NCBI RefSeq assembly: GCF_004761865.1
Contig: NZ_SJDM01000010.1
Span: forward strand, 40,331-104,330
Direction: 5' to 3'
Length of the DNA stretch: 64,000 nucleotides
DNA from: Crenalkalicoccus roseus
Lineage (GTDB): Bacteria; Pseudomonadota; Alphaproteobacteria; Acetobacterales; Acetobacteraceae
The notes under the pieces are model-generated. The model was not told the DNA's origin. It did not search any database and worked only from the letters and a program-made list of their open reading frames with translations. Position numbers and translations under genes: made by a program. Within the stretch, counting starts at the first letter, position 1. Each line of letters begins with the position of its first letter. Of this stretch, positions 63,530 through 64,000 are shown one piece after another.

Positions 63530-64000
63530 ATGACACGCCCTGACGTCCTGGCCCTGCTCCGCGAGGGTGCCGAGCGGCACCGGCGCGGCGACCTCGCCGG
63601 CGCCGAGCGCCTGTACCGCCAGGTGCTGAAGCGGCGGCCCGACACGCCGGACGCCCACAACCTCCTCGGCGTGCTCGCCCGTCAGCGCGGCGACCCCGAG
63701 GGCGCGCTGCGCCACATCGCGCGCGCCCTCGCCCTTGCCCCCGAGGCGCCGCTCTTCCTCGCCAACCGCGGCGCGGCCCTGGCCGAGGCCGGCCGCCTGG
63801 ACGAGGCGGTGCTGTCGCTGCGCGCCGCGCTCGCCCGCCAGCCCGAGGACGCGGTGACCCTGCGCAACCTCGGCCAGGCGCTGTCCGCCCTCGGCGATCC
63901 GGCGGCGGCGATCGCGCCGCTCGAGGCCGCCACGGCGCTGCAGCCCGACGCGCCCGAGCCCTGGCTCGCCCTCGCCCATGCGCGGCGCGAGGCGGGGGAC
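63530..64000 (+). CDS. TPR-repeat protein (partial, runs off right edge)
   Basis: 157 residues are visible. They form four to five TPR units, for example RRGDLAGAERLYRQVLKRRPDTPDAHNLLGVLARQRGD and AAALAEAGRLDEAVLSLRAALARQPEDAVTLRNLG. No signal peptide is seen. Similar N-termini belong to TPR proteins fused to sulfotransferase or O-GlcNAc-transferase-like domains, so the missing C-terminus matters. It follows the sigma factor by 73 bp. Confidence 0.85.
   Translation, partial: MTRPDVLALLREGAERHRRGDLAGAERLYRQVLKRRPDTPDAHNLLGVLARQRGDPEGALRHIARALALAPEAPLFLANRGAALAEAGRLDEAVLSLRAALARQPEDAVTLRNLGQALSALGDPAAAIAPLEAATALQPDAPEPWLALAHARREAGD

Overview
The window looks like a chromosomal segment of a very GC-rich alphaproteobacterium, most likely an Acetobacteraceae (Roseomonas-like) species. 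The clues are a circularly permuted two-piece tmRNA gene beside an alpha-type sspB, DUF2842, DUF1289 and DUF3775 proteins, three orphan Bug/TctC solute receptors, ThyX, a fused aerobic indolepyruvate oxidoreductase, and strong third-position GC bias that opens long meaningless frames everywhere. No transposase, integrase, phage gene, CRISPR array or rRNA was found.

Layout. At 1-8444 (minus) a glycosyltransferase is translationally coupled to a large type I polyketide synthase that runs off the left edge. At 8.6-15.2 kb there are a MenI/YdiI-like thioesterase, tRNA-Pro(CGG), apt, a Bug receptor, an Hpt protein, a sugar-nucleotide epimerase and a PAP2/vanadium-haloperoxidase-like phosphatase. 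At 15.2-20.3 kb a nucleotide cyclase with TolB-like and TPR regions diverges from a cytoplasmic subtilase, a WD40 protein and a DUF3775 protein. At 20.4-26.7 kb (minus) lies an amino-sugar/surface-polysaccharide operon (wecB-like, glycosyltransferase, capD/wbpM-like, wbpE-like) followed by a VWA-like DUF1194 protein. At 26.8-33.8 kb an Lrp regulator diverges from indolepyruvate oxidoreductase, followed by a lipoprotein, an acyl-CoA dehydrogenase and maleylacetoacetate isomerase. At 34.1-38.5 kb (minus) one operon carries both a class I and a class II fumarase, with a hypothetical, a RidA and a VOC protein between them and an RHH regulator coupled to fumC.

At 39.7-41.4 kb a perfect 54-bp tandem array of 12 units is followed by sspB and ssrA, so the tagging RNA and the adaptor that delivers tagged proteins to ClpXP are neighbours. 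At 41.5-49.9 kb are thyX, two small membrane proteins, a ribokinase-like kinase, an amidase, a zinc alcohol dehydrogenase, moaB, a soluble lytic transglycosylase and a cysteine-free family-4 uracil-DNA glycosylase. At 50.0-55.6 kb are ETF-ubiquinone oxidoreductase, a small secreted protein, a class II aldolase, a TPR lipoprotein, ispE and an overlapping tRNA-Gln(TTG). At 55.7-64 kb are a sulfurtransferase/RidA pair, a CBS protein, a third Bug receptor, a second DUF1194 protein, phnW, DUF1289, formate-THF ligase, an ECF sigma factor and the start of a TPR protein.

Two families of non-coding repeats run through the segment. One is a hairpin element headed by CTGATCCGC, found as a 56-bp array (12.35 kb), a 54-bp array (39.7 kb) and a degenerate single copy (33.9 kb). 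The other is a set of palindromes built from TAGAGC, CGTTTCC and GCGATCC boxes, several of which supply the TAG stop codon of the preceding gene. Coordinates of starts were chosen from Shine-Dalgarno spacing and homologue N-termini. All functional names rest on recognised motifs and remembered family sequences, not on searches.
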